Below are positions 4,961 through 11,433 of a stretch of 11,433 bases of DNA, one piece after another (within the stretch, counting starts at the first letter, position 1; each line of letters opens with the position of its first letter). The notes below the pieces were generated by a model. The model saw nothing but the letters and a program-made list of their open reading frames with translations. It ran no database searches and had not been told where the DNA came from. The position numbers and the translations under genes are program-made. Source of the stretch: Actinobacteria bacterium 13_1_20CM_4_69_9 (lineage in GTDB: Bacteria > Actinomycetota > Thermoleophilia > Gaiellales > Gaiellaceae); assembly GCA_001920085.1 (NCBI GenBank), contig MNJC01000079.1:1-11433 (forward strand). The letters are read 5' to 3'.

Positions 4961-5728
4961 TCAGCCTCGCCGGCGGTCGAGCTCGGCGAGCTCAGCCGCT
5001 GCGGCGTCGGCTTCGCGCCGGCGTTCTGCTGCGACGGCCTCGGCAGCATCCGCCTCTTTGCGGGCCTGCAGGGCGTCGCGCTCGGCATCGTCGGCGTGCG
5101 ACGTCAGCTCGCGGACGCGCTTCTCCAGCTGTTTTCGGTGCCGCTCCGCCTCCCGTTTCTGCCGCCGCCGCTCGGCGAGATCGTCGCCGGCAGGCGCAGC
5201 CCCGCGAGCGCGTCCTTTCGCAGGAAGCTTCAACCCCGCGAATGCGTCGAATCCCGAGACCTCGACGTCCCCGGTCAGACGCCCCTCGCGCAGCATCGTC
5301 CTGCCCGGCTCGCCCACGGCGGCCGCCCGTAGCAGTGACGCGACACGCTCGAGCGTCGTCCCGCTCGCCGGCCGCCCGGCCTCGCGCAGCACGCCCTCGG
5401 CGCTACGCGTCAACCTGCGGATGATCTCGCGCTCCTCCGCCTGCGCGCCACGCAGCTCGTCTGCCGCGCGCTCGCCCTTGAGCGAACGCTCCTGCGCGCT
5501 GCGCAAGCGCGCGGCGACGTTCAACAGCGACCGAACCGCCTCGGGCTCGCGTCGCGCCAGCTGATTCACGGCCCACGCGGCGATGCTCGGCTTCGGCAGC
5601 GACCGCACCTGCTCCGCCGCGTCCGCGTCACCGTCCCGTTTCAGCCGCTTCGCAAGGTCGTTGCGAGCCGCGGTGAACTCATCCAGCGGAAGATCGAAGA
5701 GCTCGTCGATCTCCCGCTCGACCGTCAC
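4961..5728 (-). CDS. Conserved actinobacterial helical/coiled-coil protein (255 aa)
   Basis: Recognisable as a widespread uncharacterised actinobacterial family: the N-terminus reads EIDELFDLPLDEFTAARNDL followed by AKRLKRDGD, then KPSIAAWAVNQLARREPEAV, and in the middle GRLTGDVEVSGFDAFAGL. Residues about 175-255 are a long highly charged coiled coil (RQKREAERHRKQLEKRV onward, ending in Ala/Glu/Arg heptads). There is no signal peptide, so it is likely cytosolic. I take the GTG at 5728 as start; a TTG directly before it (5731) is the alternative. No Shine-Dalgarno is visible, and a TAGGCT about 15 nt upstream could drive a leaderless mRNA. It diverges from ku, with 93 bp between starts, so shared regulation is possible. 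A DNA-repair role is only inferred from that neighbour. Confidence 0.85.
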   Translation of the reverse strand: MTVEREIDELFDLPLDEFTAARNDLAKRLKRDGDADAAEQVRSLPKPSIAAWAVNQLARREPEAVRSLLNVAARLRSAQERSLKGERAADELRGAQAEEREIIRRLTRSAEGVLREAGRPASGTTLERVASLLRAAAVGEPGRTMLREGRLTGDVEVSGFDAFAGLKLPAKGRARGAAPAGDDLAERRRQKREAERHRKQLEKRVRELTSHADDAERDALQARKEADAAEAVAAERRREADAAAAELAELDRRRG

Positions 5729-5769
5729 CAAAGCAGCCGCAGCCTATCGGTCGGGATACGGATCGTCGA

Positions 5770-5806
5770 CGTGCTTTCGCACGACGTTTGTCGCTCGCCG
5801 GGCGAG
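5770..5806. promoter_or_regulatory. Two inverted repeats in the ku upstream region
   Basis: CGTGC-TTTC-GCACG (5770-5783) and CTCGCC-G-GGCGAG (5794-5806) lie between the divergent coiled-coil gene and ku, 16-52 bp before the ku ATG. They are candidate operators. No known regulator motif is recognised. Confidence 0.3.
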
Positions 5807-5821
5807 GCAAACATCAGAACG

Positions 5822-6661
5822 ATGCCTCGTTCGATCTGGTCCGGTTCCATCTCGTTCGGGCTCGTCAACGTTCCGGTGCGGCTGTACAGCGCGGTGCAGG
5901 AGCACAAGCTGCGCTTCCACTTCGTGCACGAGAAGGACTCGAGCCCGATCGGGTACGAGAAGATCTGCAAGAAGGAAGGCAAGCCGGTCGCGGACGACGA
6001 GATCGTCAAGGCGTTCGAGTTCGAGAAGGGCGAGTACGTCTTCATGGACGACGAGGACTTCGAGGCCGCGAAGGTCGAGGGCTACAAGGCGATCGACATC
6101 GTCGACTTCGTCCCGTACGAGGACATCGACCCGATCTACTTTGCGCACACGTACTACGTCGGCCCCGACCGTGGAGCCGAGAAGACGTACTCCCTGCTCG
6201 TCAAGGCCATGGAGGGCTCGGAGCTCGCCGGAATCGCGAAGTTCGTCATGCGCGACCGGCAGAACCTCGGTGCGCTCCGCGTCCGCGACGGCGTGATCAC
6301 GCTCGAGCAGCTCCGCTACGCCGACGAGATCCGCGACGTCGCCGAGATCAAGGCGTCGCGCACGCGCGTCTCGTCCGAAGAGCTGAAGATGGCCGAGCGC
6401 CTGATCGAGTCGTTCACGACGCAGTGGAAGCCGGAGAAGTACAAGGACACCTATCGCGACGAGCTCTGCGCCATCATCCGCGCGAAGCGGAAGGGCAAGG
6501 AGGTCCACGCGGCTCCGGAGGTCGAAGAGGAGGCGCCGACCGATCTGCTCACGGCGCTGCGCGAGAGCGTCGAGCGCAGCCGCGGGACGACGAAGGCGCG
6601 CAAGCGCCGGCCGTCGACGAAGCGGTCGTCCTCGTCGACGCGCAAGCGCCGAGCGGCTTAG
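5822..6661 (+). CDS. ku: Ku, bacterial NHEJ DNA-end-binding protein
   Basis: Bacterial Ku forms a homodimeric ring that threads onto double-strand DNA ends and recruits the ligase LigD for non-homologous end joining. The ATG at 5822 gives MPRSIWSGSISFGLVNVPVR, the family's standard N-terminus; the ORF's earlier ATG at 5771 adds non-homologous residues. Core features follow: LRFHFVHEKDSSPIGYEKIC, the GYxxIDIVDFVPYEDIDPIYF segment, and ERLIESFTTQWKPEKYKDTY near the end of the ring. At 279 aa it is of normal size. After the core (about residue 225) it has a Lys/Arg/Ser-rich tail (KARKRRPSTKRSSSSTRKRR); such tails contact DNA and LigD in mycobacteria. No ligD is present in the window. Its TAG overlaps the convergent pilin gene's stop. 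Confidence 0.97.
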   Translation: MPRSIWSGSISFGLVNVPVRLYSAVQEHKLRFHFVHEKDSSPIGYEKICKKEGKPVADDEIVKAFEFEKGEYVFMDDEDFEAAKVEGYKAIDIVDFVPYEDIDPIYFAHTYYVGPDRGAEKTYSLLVKAMEGSELAGIAKFVMRDRQNLGALRVRDGVITLEQLRYADEIRDVAEIKASRTRVSSEELKMAERLIESFTTQWKPEKYKDTYRDELCAIIRAKRKGKEVHAAPEVEEEAPTDLLTALRESVERSRGTTKARKRRPSTKRSSSSTRKRRAA

Positions 6662-6834
6662 AGGAAGCTACGCGCGCTGTTGATCGCGGACAGCACCGCG
6701 CCGCTGAGACCTGCGAATGCCAGGATGACGATCGGCGTGATCACGCCGAGGATCACGGCGTACTCGGCCATCGTCTGAGCTTCGTCTCGGCGCCAGCTGG
6801 AGCGAATGCGGTCAATCCGGCCAGAGGGAGGCAT
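6658..6834 (-). CDS. Flp-family type IVb pilin (58 aa)
   Basis: On the minus strand, ATG at 6834 to TAA at 6658-6660 gives a 58-residue protein. It has a basic leader (MPPSGRIDRIRSSWRRDE), the prepilin motif A-QTMA-EY (Flp pilins: G-xxxx-EY, cleaved before the x4), then one hydrophobic helix (AVILGVITPIVILAFAGL) and the tail SGAVLSAINSARSFL. This is the standard Flp/Fap architecture and length. The residue before the cleavage site is Ala instead of the usual Gly, which may slow processing. No tad assembly or prepilin peptidase genes are nearby, so it is an orphan pilin locus. Its stop overlaps ku's stop by 2 bp. No good Shine-Dalgarno is seen. Confidence 0.85.
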   Translation of the reverse strand: MPPSGRIDRIRSSWRRDEAQTMAEYAVILGVITPIVILAFAGLSGAVLSAINSARSFL

Positions 6835-6919
6835 GACTCAGGGATCGGCCTTCCTGGTGCCCGGCGACATGCCTCGACCTGGTGATCCGGGCCTCTTCCC
6901 AGAGTCCGACGACCGTGGG

Positions 6920-7918
6920 ATGCTATGGCGGTTGCGGCTTCCCGTCCTGGCCCTGACCCTTCTGCTCGCCCTGTCCGCGATCGCTCAGGCCGGTCCGCCC
7001 GCGAGCGCGATCTTCTTCTATCCGTGGTATTCGAACATGCGGCACGACGGCGCCTACGCCCACTGGACGCAGGGCGGACACACCCCGCCCTTTGACGTTG
7101 CGTCGCAGTTCTATCCACTCCGCGGGGCGTACTCGAGCGGCGATCCGAGCGTGCTGCGGGCCCAGATGCACGACATCGCCGCTGCCGGGATCGACGAGGT
7201 CGTCAGCTCCTGGTGGGGGCAGGGATCGCGCGAGGACCTCCGCCTCGGGGCGGTCATCCGCGCGGCGAAGCGCTACCACCTGCGCGTCGGCATCCAGCTG
7301 GAGCCGTATCCCGCGCGGAGCATCGACTCCGTCGGCGCGGACATCGTCTACCTGCGGAGCCTCGGCATCCGCGACGTCTACGTCTACCGCTCCAACGACT
7401 TCGGGGCGGAGGAGTGGTGGCCGGTGACGCGCCAGCCGAACGGGATGCGCCTCTTCGCCCAGACGGGACGCGTCGGGTTCGCCGCTCGCGCCGGATTCGC
7501 CGGCTTCTACACGTACGACATCCTCGTCTACGACGGGGCGAAGCTCGGACGCATGTGCGAGCAGGCGCGCGCGGCGGGGATCCTCTGCGCGCCGTCGGTG
7601 GGACCGGGTTACGAGGCCGCGGCGGCGACGGGCGACACGCGGGTGAAGCCACGGCTCAACGGCGGCACCTATGACTCCATGTGGCGCGCGGCGAACGATG
7701 CCGGCGCTGACGTCGTGACGATCACGAGCTACAACGAGTGGAGCGAGGGGACGCAGATCGAGCCGGCCGGCCACGGCGGGCGCTATGAGAGCTACGACGG
7801 CGCGTACGGCTTGCATGGACGGGCTGCCGCGCGTGCGAGGCCGAGTGCGCCGGCGCCCTCGTCGGCGCCGAAGCACAGGAGCGCCTCGGTGGCGATGACG
7901 TTGCGGCGGCCGCTCTGA
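6920..7918 (+). CDS. Secreted GH99-like (endo-alpha-mannosidase-like) protein, C-terminus replaced
   Basis: The ATG at 6920 gives a signal peptide (MLWRLRLPVLALTLLLAL..AQA, about 24 residues), so the product is probably exported. The mature part has glycoside hydrolase 99-like features in order: SAIFFYPWYSN, AAAGIDEVVSSWWGQGS, LEPY, GFYTYDILVYDG, PSVGPGY, TYDSMWRAA and VTITSYNEWSEGTQIEPA. The last is typical of the family's catalytic (beta/alpha)8 barrel. Substrate is unknown; GH99 enzymes cut alpha-mannosides. An upstream ATG at 6833 is in frame but adds an unlikely leader. The family pattern continues to YESYDGAYGLHGRAAARA (about 7830), then becomes Pro/Ser-rich sequence that is antisense to hutF, replacing the expected last helix. 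It overlaps hutF by 127 bp. Confidence 0.85.
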   Translation: MLWRLRLPVLALTLLLALSAIAQAGPPASAIFFYPWYSNMRHDGAYAHWTQGGHTPPFDVASQFYPLRGAYSSGDPSVLRAQMHDIAAAGIDEVVSSWWGQGSREDLRLGAVIRAAKRYHLRVGIQLEPYPARSIDSVGADIVYLRSLGIRDVYVYRSNDFGAEEWWPVTRQPNGMRLFAQTGRVGFAARAGFAGFYTYDILVYDGAKLGRMCEQARAAGILCAPSVGPGYEAAAATGDTRVKPRLNGGTYDSMWRAANDAGADVVTITSYNEWSEGTQIEPAGHGGRYESYDGAYGLHGRAAARARPSAPAPSSAPKHRSASVAMTLRRPL

Positions 7919-8730
7919 CGGCGGGCGATGCCCTCGAGCTCACGCAGCTCCTCGAGCGGGTCGACGCGAACGTTCGAGTCCGACCCGATGCAGATCCCGA
8001 TGCTCCGGGAGCAGATGCGCTCGACGGGCAGGAACCCGTCGCCGAGGTTCGCCTCGGTCGTCGGGCATGCACAGATGCGCGCGCCGGCCCGCGCGAGCAG
8101 GTCGAGCTCGGCGCCGTCGGCGTGCGTCGCGTGCACGACCGTCGTCCGTTCGCCGAGACAGCCTGTGCGGTCGAGGAGCTGGATCGGCCGGATGCCGTGC
8201 TCTGCGAGGCACTCCTCGATCTCGCGCGGCTGCTCGTCCGCGTGGACGTGAAGCGGCAGCCCCTCCGCCTGCGCGTAGCGGCCGATCTCCTCCAGCCACT
8301 CCGCCGTCACCGCACGCACGGAGTGGGGCGCCAGCCCGATGTCGATGCCTCTCGTCCGCAGATCCTCGACCTGGCGGAGGTACTCCGTGACGGAGTCTTG
8401 CCGAAACCGCGGGAGCCCGCCTCGCTCATACGCCGCGAGCAGCAGGACGATGCGGATGCCGGCCTCCTCCGCGGCGTCGACCGCGGCGAGCGCCTCGTCG
8501 AAGCCGAGGTAGTGGAACTCGCCGACGGCCGTGTATCCGGCCGCGCGCAGCTCGCGGTAGACGGCGGCGTAGTCCCGGCGGACGGTCGCCGGCGTCTGTA
8601 GCTCTGCCTCGGCGAGCATCAGGTCGCGCCAGCCCCAGAAGTCCGCGCCGCCGCCGCGTCCGCGCAAGGCGCGCTGGAAGGCGTGGCAATGGGCGTCGAC
8701 GAATCCCGGAAGCGAGAGGGTTTCGGCCAC
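7792..8730 (-). CDS. hutF: Formimidoylglutamate deiminase (HutF), C-terminally truncated
   Basis: A metal-dependent amidohydrolase that converts N-formimidoyl-L-glutamate to N-formyl-L-glutamate and ammonia in histidine breakdown. The GTG at 8730 gives VAETLSLPGFVDAHCHAFQR, with metal-binding His14 and His16. Further marks are YTAVGEFHYLGF, LAPHSVRAV, PLHVHADEQPREIEECLAEH, TTVVHATHAD, CPTTEANLGDGFLP and IGSDSNVRVDPLEELRELEG, all typical of HutF. The N-terminal beta-domain of proteobacterial HutF is absent, as in short actinobacterial forms. Homology runs to FGADEGAGALGL (about 7837); the last 14 residues (ARAAARPCKPYAPS) are antisense GH99 gene sequence, so an expected C-terminal segment of some 40-50 residues is missing. 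The start codons of hutF and pgsA are only 21 bp apart, back to back. No other hut gene is in the window. Confidence 0.88.
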   Translation of the reverse strand: MAETLSLPGFVDAHCHAFQRALRGRGGGADFWGWRDLMLAEAELQTPATVRRDYAAVYRELRAAGYTAVGEFHYLGFDEALAAVDAAEEAGIRIVLLLAAYERGGLPRFRQDSVTEYLRQVEDLRTRGIDIGLAPHSVRAVTAEWLEEIGRYAQAEGLPLHVHADEQPREIEECLAEHGIRPIQLLDRTGCLGERTTVVHATHADGAELDLLARAGARICACPTTEANLGDGFLPVERICSRSIGICIGSDSNVRVDPLEELRELEGIARRQSGRRNVIATEALLCFGADEGAGALGLARAAARPCKPYAPS

Positions 8731-8735
8731 GGGCG

Positions 8736-8741
8736 TATCCT
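8736..8741 (+). promoter_or_regulatory. Putative -10 box of a leaderless pgsA transcript
   Basis: TATCCT fits the actinobacterial TANNNT -10 and ends 10 nt before the pgsA ATG (8752), the spacing expected for leaderless mRNA. It lies in the 21-bp gap between divergent hutF and pgsA and there is no Shine-Dalgarno. Confidence 0.4.
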
Positions 8742-8751
8742 TTCCACACCG

Positions 8752-9306
8752 ATGGCGACCCGTGTCGTTCCCGCGCCGCTTCAACTGCTGCCGAACGCGC
8801 TGACGGTCGCGCGGCTGATCCTGATCCCCGTGTTCGTCGCGCTGATGGTGAGTGCGGGCGGCGAGCCCAGCTGGCCGGCGGGAATCGTCTTCGGCGTCGC
8901 CGGCATCACCGACCAGATCGACGGGTTCCTCGCCCGGCGCTGGCACGTGGAGTCGGAGTTCGGCCGCGTCTTCGACCCCCTCGCCGACCGGCTGATGATC
9001 GACGTGGCCGTGATCCTGCTGTTCATCTACGACCACATGCCGCTCGCCGGGCTGATCGTCATCCTCGGCCGCGACCTCCTCCTGCTGGCCGGCTACAGGG
9101 CGATCGCGCCGCAGGGGTACGAGCTCAACGTGAACCTCGTCGGCAAGGCCGCGACGTGGCTGCTCTACGCGGGAATCGCCTTCATGATCGTCACAGAGGC
9201 GTCGACCGACTGGCCGTACTGGATCTTCTGGGCCGGCCTCGCTCTCGCCGTGCTTGCGGGGCTGGTGTATGCGTACGGCGCCTGGAGAGAAGTGAGGCGG
9301 AGATGA
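8752..9306 (+). CDS. pgsA: CDP-alcohol phosphatidyltransferase (PgsA-like)
   Basis: An integral membrane enzyme of the CDP-alcohol phosphatidyltransferase family, most likely CDP-diacylglycerol:glycerol-3-phosphate 3-phosphatidyltransferase (first step to phosphatidylglycerol). The full signature D-x2-DG-x2-AR-x8-G-x3-D-x3-D is present at residues 54-79 (DQIDGFLARRW through GRVFDPLAD), giving all four metal/catalytic Asp. About six hydrophobic segments are visible, starting at LTVARLILIPVFVALMV. Length (184 aa) is normal. I take the ATG at 8752 (MATRVVPAPLQLLPNALTVA); the longer frame from 8683 runs antisense over hutF and adds non-homologous residues. The gene overlaps the next one by ATGA (9303-9306), so they are coupled. 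PgsA versus a related transferase (e.g. cardiolipin or inositol-phosphate type) is not settled by sequence alone. Confidence 0.9.
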   Translation: MATRVVPAPLQLLPNALTVARLILIPVFVALMVSAGGEPSWPAGIVFGVAGITDQIDGFLARRWHVESEFGRVFDPLADRLMIDVAVILLFIYDHMPLAGLIVILGRDLLLLAGYRAIAPQGYELNVNLVGKAATWLLYAGIAFMIVTEASTDWPYWIFWAGLALAVLAGLVYAYGAWREVRRR

Positions 9307-11433
9307 AAGCCGTCGTGATGGCGGGCGGCGAGGGCACGCGCCTGCGGCCGCTGACGTCCAACCAGCCGAAGCCGATGGTGTCGATCGTCGGCAAGCCGTG
9401 CATGGAGCACATCCTCGAGCTGCTGCGCGAGCACGGGCTCACCGATGTCATCGTCACCGTGGCATTCCTGCCGCAGGCGATCCGCAGCTACTTCGGCGAA
9501 GGCGACACGCTCGGCATGAACATCGGCTACTCGGTGGAGGAATCGCCGCTGGGAACGGCCGGCTCCGTCCGGCTTGCGGCGCGGCAGCTCGACGAGACCT
9601 TCCTCGTCATCTCCGGCGACGCGCTCTGCGACCTCGACCTGACCAAGCTGATCGCGTTCCACAAGGAACGGGGCGCGGCAGTGACGATCGGGCTCAAGTC
9701 CGTCGAGAACCCGCTCGAGTTCGGGATCGTCGTGACCGACGACGACGGACGCATCGAGCGCTTCCTCGAGAAGCCGTCGTGGGGCCAGGTCTTCTCCGAC
9801 ACGATCAACACCGGCATCTACGTGCTCGAACCGGAGGTGCTGAAGCACATCCCGACCGACCGGCCGTACGACTTCTCGAAGGAGCTCTTCCCGTACCTGC
9901 TGGAGATGGGCCGCCCGCTCTACGGGTTCGTGATGGACGGCTACTGGCAGGACATCGGCAATCTCGACCAGTTCCGCCAGGCGAACTTCGACGCGCTCGA
10001 CCAGCACGTGAAGCTGAACATTCCCGGCATCCGCATCCGCGGCAACGTCTGGCTCGGCGAGAGCGTCGAGATCGCCGACCTCGACCAGGTCGAAGGCCCG
10101 GCGCTGATCGGCAACTACTGCCGGATCGCCGAGGGCGCGAGCGTCGGCGCGTATTCCGTTTTGTCCAGGAGCGTGACGCTGCGCGAGCGCACGCGCACGA
10201 CCCGCTCGGTGATCGACGCGTCCTCGCACATCGGGCGCAGCTCGCTGATCGAGGGTGCGATCCTCGGACGCTCGTGCGACATCCGCGCCCACGTGCGCAT
10301 CCACGAAGGCGTCGCGGTCGGAGACGAGGTCACGATCGGCGCCGAGAGCGTGATCATGCCCGGCGTCCGGATCTACCCGTACAAGGAGGTGGAGTCCGGG
10401 TCGCAGATCAACGAGAGCCTGATCTGGGAGTCTCGCGCGTCGACACGCCTGTTCGGGCGCGACGGCGTCGCCGGCCTCGTCAACGTCGACCTGACGCCCG
10501 AGGTGGCGGTGCGCATCGCGGCCGCGCTCGGGACGGCGCTCAAGCGCGACGCGCGCATCGTCGCGAGCCGCGAGTCCGCTGCCGCCTGCCGGATGATCAA
10601 GCGCGCCATGATCAGCGGCTTCACGTCGACCGGGCTCGAGGTGGCGGACCTCCGCGTGCTGCCCTCCGCCGTCGCCCGGCACCTGCTCAGGGCCGAGGGC
10701 TACGACGCCGGGTTCCACGTCGGCACGAGCCAGATCGACCCGGAGGTCGTCCAGATCCGCTTCTTCGAGCAACCCGGGATCCAGCTCACGGCTTCGCTGC
10801 AAAAGGAGATCGAGAAGAACTACACGCGCGGAGAGCTACGCCGCGTCGGCTTCGCCGACACCGGAAGGATCATCTATCCGGCGCGCGTGCGCGAGACGTA
10901 CTCACAGGACCTGCTCGCCAGCCTCGACGTCGACTCGATCCGCGCACGCGGTTTTCGCCTCGTGGTGGACTACGGCTTCTCGGCGGCGTCGTACGTGCTG
11001 CCGGAGGTGCTCGGGCCGCTGGGCGTCGAGGCGGTCTCCGCGCACGGGTTCACGACCGACCGCAGCGATCCCGGCACGGCGCTGCTCCGCGAGGCGATCG
11101 GGCAGGTGAAGCAGCTCGTGCCCGCCGTGGGCGCGGACTTCGGGGTCGTGTTCGACCGCGCCGCGGAGCGGCTCTACCTCGTGGACGAACAGGGGAGAGA
11201 GATACCGGTCGAACAAGCGCTGCTGCTGTTTTTGCGGCTGATCGGGTCGAACGGGAGGCGCGGGAAGCTCGCGTTCCCGATCACGGTCACGAGCCAGGTC
11301 GACCGCCTGCTCGAGGGGAGCGGGCTCGAGGTCGTGCGTACGCCCGCGTCGCTCGCCGATCTGACGAAGGCGGCCGCTGAGGACGGCGTCATCTTCGCGG
11401 GGGCCGTCGGCGGCGGTTACGTCTTCCCGGAAT
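9303..11433 (+). CDS. Mannose-1-phosphate guanylyltransferase-like / degenerate phosphohexomutase fusion, 3' end outside window
   Basis: At least 710 residues, open to the window end. Residues 1-235 are a sugar-nucleotidyltransferase: AGGEGTRLRPLTSNQPKPM (7-25), metal-binding Asp106 in ISGDALCD, FLEKPS, TINTGIYVLEP and YWQDIG. Residues about 240-370 form a left-handed beta helix of hexapeptide repeats (GPALIGNYCRIAEGASVGAY and on). From about 385 a phosphohexomutase-like region begins (DARIVASRESAAACRMIKRA). It lacks canonical chemistry: the phosphoserine loop TASHNP reads TSQIDP (Ser476) and the metal loop DGDADR reads DRAAER (618-623). It probably makes GDP-mannose or a related NDP-sugar; the second half is likely regulatory or structural. 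Similar fusions occur in Actinobacteria and Cyanobacteria. It is translationally coupled to pgsA (ATGA), with AGGCGGAG as ribosome site. Confidence 0.9.
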   Translation, partial: MKAVVMAGGEGTRLRPLTSNQPKPMVSIVGKPCMEHILELLREHGLTDVIVTVAFLPQAIRSYFGEGDTLGMNIGYSVEESPLGTAGSVRLAARQLDETFLVISGDALCDLDLTKLIAFHKERGAAVTIGLKSVENPLEFGIVVTDDDGRIERFLEKPSWGQVFSDTINTGIYVLEPEVLKHIPTDRPYDFSKELFPYLLEMGRPLYGFVMDGYWQDIGNLDQFRQANFDALDQHVKLNIPGIRIRGNVWLGESVEIADLDQVEGPALIGNYCRIAEGASVGAYSVLSRSVTLRERTRTTRSVIDASSHIGRSSLIEGAILGRSCDIRAHVRIHEGVAVGDEVTIGAESVIMPGVRIYPYKEVESGSQINESLIWESRASTRLFGRDGVAGLVNVDLTPEVAVRIAAALGTALKRDARIVASRESAAACRMIKRAMISGFTSTGLEVADLRVLPSAVARHLLRAEGYDAGFHVGTSQIDPEVVQIRFFEQPGIQLTASLQKEIEKNYTRGELRRVGFADTGRIIYPARVRETYSQDLLASLDVDSIRARGFRLVVDYGFSAASYVLPEVLGPLGVEAVSAHGFTTDRSDPGTALLREAIGQVKQLVPAVGADFGVVFDRAAERLYLVDEQGREIPVEQALLLFLRLIGSNGRRGKLAFPITVTSQVDRLLEGSGLEVVRTPASLADLTKAAAEDGVIFAGAVGGGYVFPE

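Noticed and set aside
5788..6885. 365-aa plus-strand ORF over ku
   Set aside because: It is an out-of-frame shadow; the Ku protein is unmistakable in the frame starting at 5822.
6833..6919. Upstream ATG (6833) as the start of the GH99-like gene
   Set aside because: Its purine-rich upstream stretch is too close to the ATG, the extra 29 residues are not signal-like, and a normal signal peptide begins at 6920.
9165..10802. 545-aa minus-strand ORF
   Set aside because: It is antisense to pgsA and to the nucleotidyltransferase fusion; its Asp/Arg/Ala-rich sequence is a GC-rich shadow with no family resemblance.
9398..11380. 660-aa plus-strand ORF
   Set aside because: It is the Arg-rich out-of-frame shadow of the fusion gene, whose true frame starts at 9303 and continues past the window end.
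1..11433. CRISPR array
   Set aside because: No regularly spaced direct repeats were seen; the repeats present are inverted and of differing sequence.

Overview
The window is GC-rich, with strongly GC-ending codons, GTG/TTG starts, TANNNT-type -10 boxes close to start codons and many actinobacterial-type proteins. The gene content (late MEP pathway ispG next to proS, tRNA genes without encoded CCA, bacterial Ku, Flp pilin, HutF of the short N-terminal form, a guanylyltransferase/phosphohexomutase fusion) suggests a deep-branching actinobacterium such as Thermoleophilia (Gaiellales/Solirubrobacterales). The taxonomic call is inference from protein character only.

Layout. 1-2378 (+): the 3' end of ispG, then proS, then a small XRE-type regulator overlapping the proS stop. 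proS is broken: a deletion of about 45-50 codons after class II motif 2 also shifts the frame near 1015-1030. 2379-2701: an intergenic stretch with a nested stem-loop, then tRNA-Pro(GGG) with a -10 box and a strong intrinsic terminator. 2702-3041: no intact gene; a possible decayed tyrosine-recombinase fragment lies on the minus strand. 3042-3891: three small genes: a His-rich 69-aa protein (+), a 107-aa protein with a duplicated FPS-LNR motif (-), and a 24-aa membrane microprotein (+).

3892-4960: about 1 kb without a credible gene, but holding a run of strong GC-rich hairpins, including one 59-nt near-perfect hairpin. This is the best candidate here for an undescribed structured RNA or repeat element.

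4961-6834: a conserved actinobacterial coiled-coil protein (-) diverges from ku (+). ku ends tail-to-tail, with overlapping stop codons, against a short Flp-type pilin gene (-). 6920-8730: a secreted GH99-like protein (+) and formimidoylglutamate deiminase hutF (-) run into each other. Both appear to have lost their normal C-terminal tails at a single junction near 7831-7840. 8752-11433: pgsA-like CDP-alcohol phosphatidyltransferase (+), ATGA-coupled to a large mannose-1-phosphate guanylyltransferase-like fusion that runs off the window. The phosphohexomutase half of that fusion lacks canonical catalytic motifs.

Functionally this is mostly housekeeping (isoprenoid, translation, phospholipid and nucleotide-sugar supply) with interspersed accessory genes. 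Two independent deletion-like junctions in 11 kb raise the question of whether they are real or assembly artefacts.
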